NCBI GenBank assembly: GCA_964534745.1
Contig: CAZHQW010000002.1
Span: 45,661-109,660, forward strand
Direction: 5' to 3'
DNA length: 64,000 nucleotides
From: G020354785 sp964534745
GTDB taxonomy: Bacteria; Bacteroidota; Bacteroidia; Bacteroidales; UBA10428
Shown: piece after piece, positions 62,274-64,000 of the stretch
Position numbering within the stretch: position 1 is the first letter of the stretch
Layout of the letters: each line of letters starts with the position of its first letter
Translations under genes and position numbers: made by a program
Notes under the pieces: model-generated
What the model was told of the DNA's origin: nothing
Seen by the model: only the letters and a program-made list of their open reading frames with translations
Databases searched by the model: none

Positions 62274-62543
62274 ATGGCAAAAGAATCAATGAAAGCCCGT
62301 GAAATAAGGCGTCAGAAACTGGTAGCTAAATACGCAAAAAAAAGAGCTAAACTAAAGGCCGAAGGAGACTTCCAGGGACTGAGCAGACTGCCAAGAAACT
62401 CCAATCCTAACAGGTTGCATAACAGATGTATACTTACAGGAAGGCCAAAAGGCTATATGAGACAATTCGGACTAAGCAGAATAACATTCAGAGAAATGGC
62501 TTCCGAAGGATTAATACCAGGAGTTAAAAAGGCAAGCTGGTAA
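62274..62543 (+). CDS. rpsN: 30S ribosomal protein S14
   Basis: 89 residues from the ATG at 62274 (MAKESMKAREIRR), one base after the rplE stop; a longer in-frame reading from 62238 lies inside rplE and is rejected. Zinc-free (C-) type: only one Cys in NRCILTGRPKGYMRQFGLSR. Confidence 0.97.
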   Translation: MAKESMKAREIRRQKLVAKYAKKRAKLKAEGDFQGLSRLPRNSNPNRLHNRCILTGRPKGYMRQFGLSRITFREMASEGLIPGVKKASW

Positions 62544-62584
62544 TATATGGTTAATTAATTATAAATATTAAATAAATAATTTTT

Positions 62585-62980
62585 ATGACAGATCCCATCG
62601 CCGATTATTTGACAAGGATACGAAATGCTATAATGGCCAGGCATAAAGTAGTAGAGATACCTGCTTCAAACCTGAAGAAGGATATTACAAGGATACTTCA
62701 TGATCAGGGCTATATTCTTAATTATAAATTTATTGACGACGATATACAGGGTGTAATAAAAATCGCATTAAAGTATAATGCTGAAACAAAACTGTCGGCA
62801 ATAAAATCCATTAAAAGAATTAGCCGTCCCGGACTGAGAAAGTATGCCAGAAAGGATAAGGTGCCCAGGGTATTGAACGGACTGGGTATTGCGATTTTAT
62901 CGACATCAAAGGGAGTGATGACAGATAAAGAAGCACGAAAACAAAACATTGGCGGTGAAATAATTTGTTATGTACACTAA
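62585..62980 (+). CDS. rpsH: 30S ribosomal protein S8
   Basis: 131 residues; DPIADYLTRIRNAIMARH start and the C-terminal block ISTSKGVMTDKEARKQNIGGEIICYV. Key 16S central-domain binder; in E. coli it represses the spc operon at the rplE start. Confidence 0.98.
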   Translation: MTDPIADYLTRIRNAIMARHKVVEIPASNLKKDITRILHDQGYILNYKFIDDDIQGVIKIALKYNAETKLSAIKSIKRISRPGLRKYARKDKVPRVLNGLGIAILSTSKGVMTDKEARKQNIGGEIICYVH

Positions 62981-62996
62981 ACAGGAGGATTTATAA

Positions 62997-63551
62997 ATGT
63001 CACGAATAGGTTTCCTACCGATAAATATTCCCCAGGGTGTCACTGTAAGTGTTGACGCGGGGAATATTGTTAATGTTAAGGGCCCCATGGGAGAATTAAC
63101 ACAAAAGGTCAATCCTGATATCAAGATTGAAATTAAGGATAACCAGATACTGGTTAAAAGACCTACCAACCAGAAAAGGCATAAAGCTATGCATGGCTTA
63201 TACCGTGCCCTCATAAATAACATGGTGACCGGCGTATCCAAAGGATATACTATTCAGCAGGAACTGGTTGGTGTCGGATACAGGGCTGAAGCAAAAGGGC
63301 AGAGGCTTGAGCTGAACCTGGGCTACTCTCACGATATACACATCGAGCTCCCAAAAGAAATCAAAGTAGAAACAGTAACAGAAAGAAGAAGCAATCCGAT
63401 TATTACCTTTAAAAGTGCTGATAAGCAACTAATCGGACAGGTAGCGGCAAAAATAAGGTCACTGAAGAAACCTGAACCATACAAAGGTAAGGGTGTAAAA
63501 TTTGTTGGTGAACAGATAAGAAAAAAAGCAGGAAAATCTGCAAGTGTTTAA
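62997..63551 (+). CDS. rplF: 50S ribosomal protein L6
   Basis: 184 residues; MSRIGFLPINIPQGVTV start and PEPYKGKGVKFVGEQIRKKAGK end. Preceded by an exact AGGAGG at 62983-62988, 8 bases before the ATG, a strong Shine-Dalgarno in a genome that mostly lacks them. Confidence 0.98.
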   Translation: MSRIGFLPINIPQGVTVSVDAGNIVNVKGPMGELTQKVNPDIKIEIKDNQILVKRPTNQKRHKAMHGLYRALINNMVTGVSKGYTIQQELVGVGYRAEAKGQRLELNLGYSHDIHIELPKEIKVETVTERRSNPIITFKSADKQLIGQVAAKIRSLKKPEPYKGKGVKFVGEQIRKKAGKSASV

Positions 63552-63582
63552 TATTTGGAATATATAATATCAGACTATAATT

Positions 63583-63942
63583 ATGGCAACAACTAAAAAG
63601 GAACGAAGATTCAGAATAAAAAAGAGAATAAGAAAGACAGTGTCGGGAAGCAAAGAAAAACCAAGATTGTCGGTTTTCCGCAGCAACAGGCATATATATG
63701 CCCAGTTCATTGATGATATTGAGAGAAAGACACTGCTTTCAGTATCATCTTTGAATAAAGAGATAGCAGAAAAGAAAAATATCACTAAAACTGAACAGGC
63801 AAGACTCGTCGGAAAACTCACGGCTGAAAAGTCAAAAGCTGCAAAGATCTCAAGTATAATATTTGACAGAAACGGTTATCTCTACCATGGTAGAGTTAAA
63901 GCACTTGCCGATTCTGCAAGAGAAAGCGGATTAAAATTTTAG
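63583..63942 (+). CDS. rplR: 50S ribosomal protein L18
   Basis: 119 residues; FRIKKRIRKTVSGSKEKPRLSVFRSNRHIYAQ and the terminal FDRNGYLYHGRVKALADSARESGLKF. 5S rRNA-binding protein. Confidence 0.97.
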   Translation: MATTKKERRFRIKKRIRKTVSGSKEKPRLSVFRSNRHIYAQFIDDIERKTLLSVSSLNKEIAEKKNITKTEQARLVGKLTAEKSKAAKISSIIFDRNGYLYHGRVKALADSARESGLKF

Positions 63943-63945
63943 GAG

Positions 63946-64000
63946 ATGTCAACAACTATTATTAGAAGAGTCAGAACAACTGACCTGGACTTAAAAGACA
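63946..64000 (+). CDS. rpsE: 30S ribosomal protein S5, 3' end beyond the window
   Basis: Only the first 18 codons are visible. The reading MSTTIIRRVRTTDLDLKD fits the start of Bacteroidota S5 (RRV-x-x-x-DL-x-LKD), and the order after rplR is standard. AGGAG-like purines overlap the rplR stop just before the ATG. The start codon lies 3 bases after the rplR stop. Confidence 0.85.
   Translation, partial: MSTTIIRRVRTTDLDLKD

Noticed and set aside
1..64000. tRNA genes, CRISPR arrays, insertion sequences or prophage
   Set aside because: No cloverleaf-like GC islands, regular spaced repeats, transposase or phage genes were recognised on either strand; a tRNAscan/ISfinder run would settle it.

Overview
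The window reads as chromosomal DNA of a Bacteroidota bacterium, probably class Bacteroidia (Bacteroidales/Marinilabiliales-like). The evidence is an AT-rich genome, TAnnTTTG-type promoter boxes, mostly absent Shine-Dalgarno sequences, a type IX secretion type-B sorting domain, a reg_prop sensor protein, a MurA with Asp in place of the active-site Cys, a DUF4290 protein, and a merged str-S10-spc ribosomal cluster that has fusA but no tuf. Genus cannot be set by eye.

Layout. 1-7.4 kb: 3' part of ychF, a PafA-type phosphatase that has lost nearly all catalytic residues, a secreted subtilase, a barrel-like protein, ribokinase (minus strand) and an N-acyltransferase of the ornithine/glycine-lipid type. 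7.5-12.6 kb: a giant two-component-propeller protein ending in a SpoIIE/PP2C phosphatase, convergent with a membrane hybrid histidine kinase whose ATP-binding boxes are degenerate. 12.8-15.2 kb: two secreted proteins of unknown function and a TPR protein. 15.3-33.7 kb: the most unusual region. A GT2 glycosyltransferase fused to a decayed phosphoglycosyl transferase is followed by five tandem paralogues of the TPR + PD40-propeller (PorE-like) type, each with a different C-terminus: a helical repeat plus membrane anchor, OmpA-C, OmpA-C, none, SPOR-like. Then come a GNAT enzyme, a coiled-coil protein with three SPOR-like repeats, a Wza-like export lipoprotein and a Wzc-like tyrosine kinase with a Gly-Tyr tail. 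This looks like an envelope scaffold built round a polysaccharide exporter.

33.7-50.4 kb: housekeeping. It holds an orphan HsdR-N-type nuclease-fold protein, holA, a rhomboid protease, a class IV aminotransferase, yqgE and an NhaC antiporter. A minus-strand set follows in the order grpE-dnaJ-ABC ATPase-ABC permease-sigma54 response regulator (the regulator lacks a DNA-binding domain), with DUF4290-murA and a UvrD/PcrA helicase upstream of it, and then a T9SS type-B cargo protein on the plus strand. 50.4-52.5 kb: an EF-G paralogue. 52.8-64 kb: rpsL-rpsG-fusA-rpsJ-rplC-rplD-rplW-rplB-rpsS-rplV-rpsC-rplP-rpmC-rpsQ-rplN-rplX-rplE-rpsN-rpsH-rplF-rplR-rpsE (last one cut by the window end).

No tRNA, rRNA, CRISPR array, insertion sequence or prophage was recognised. 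The only intergenic stretch over 300 bases is 6242-6622. All family assignments are from reading motifs; no database search was run.
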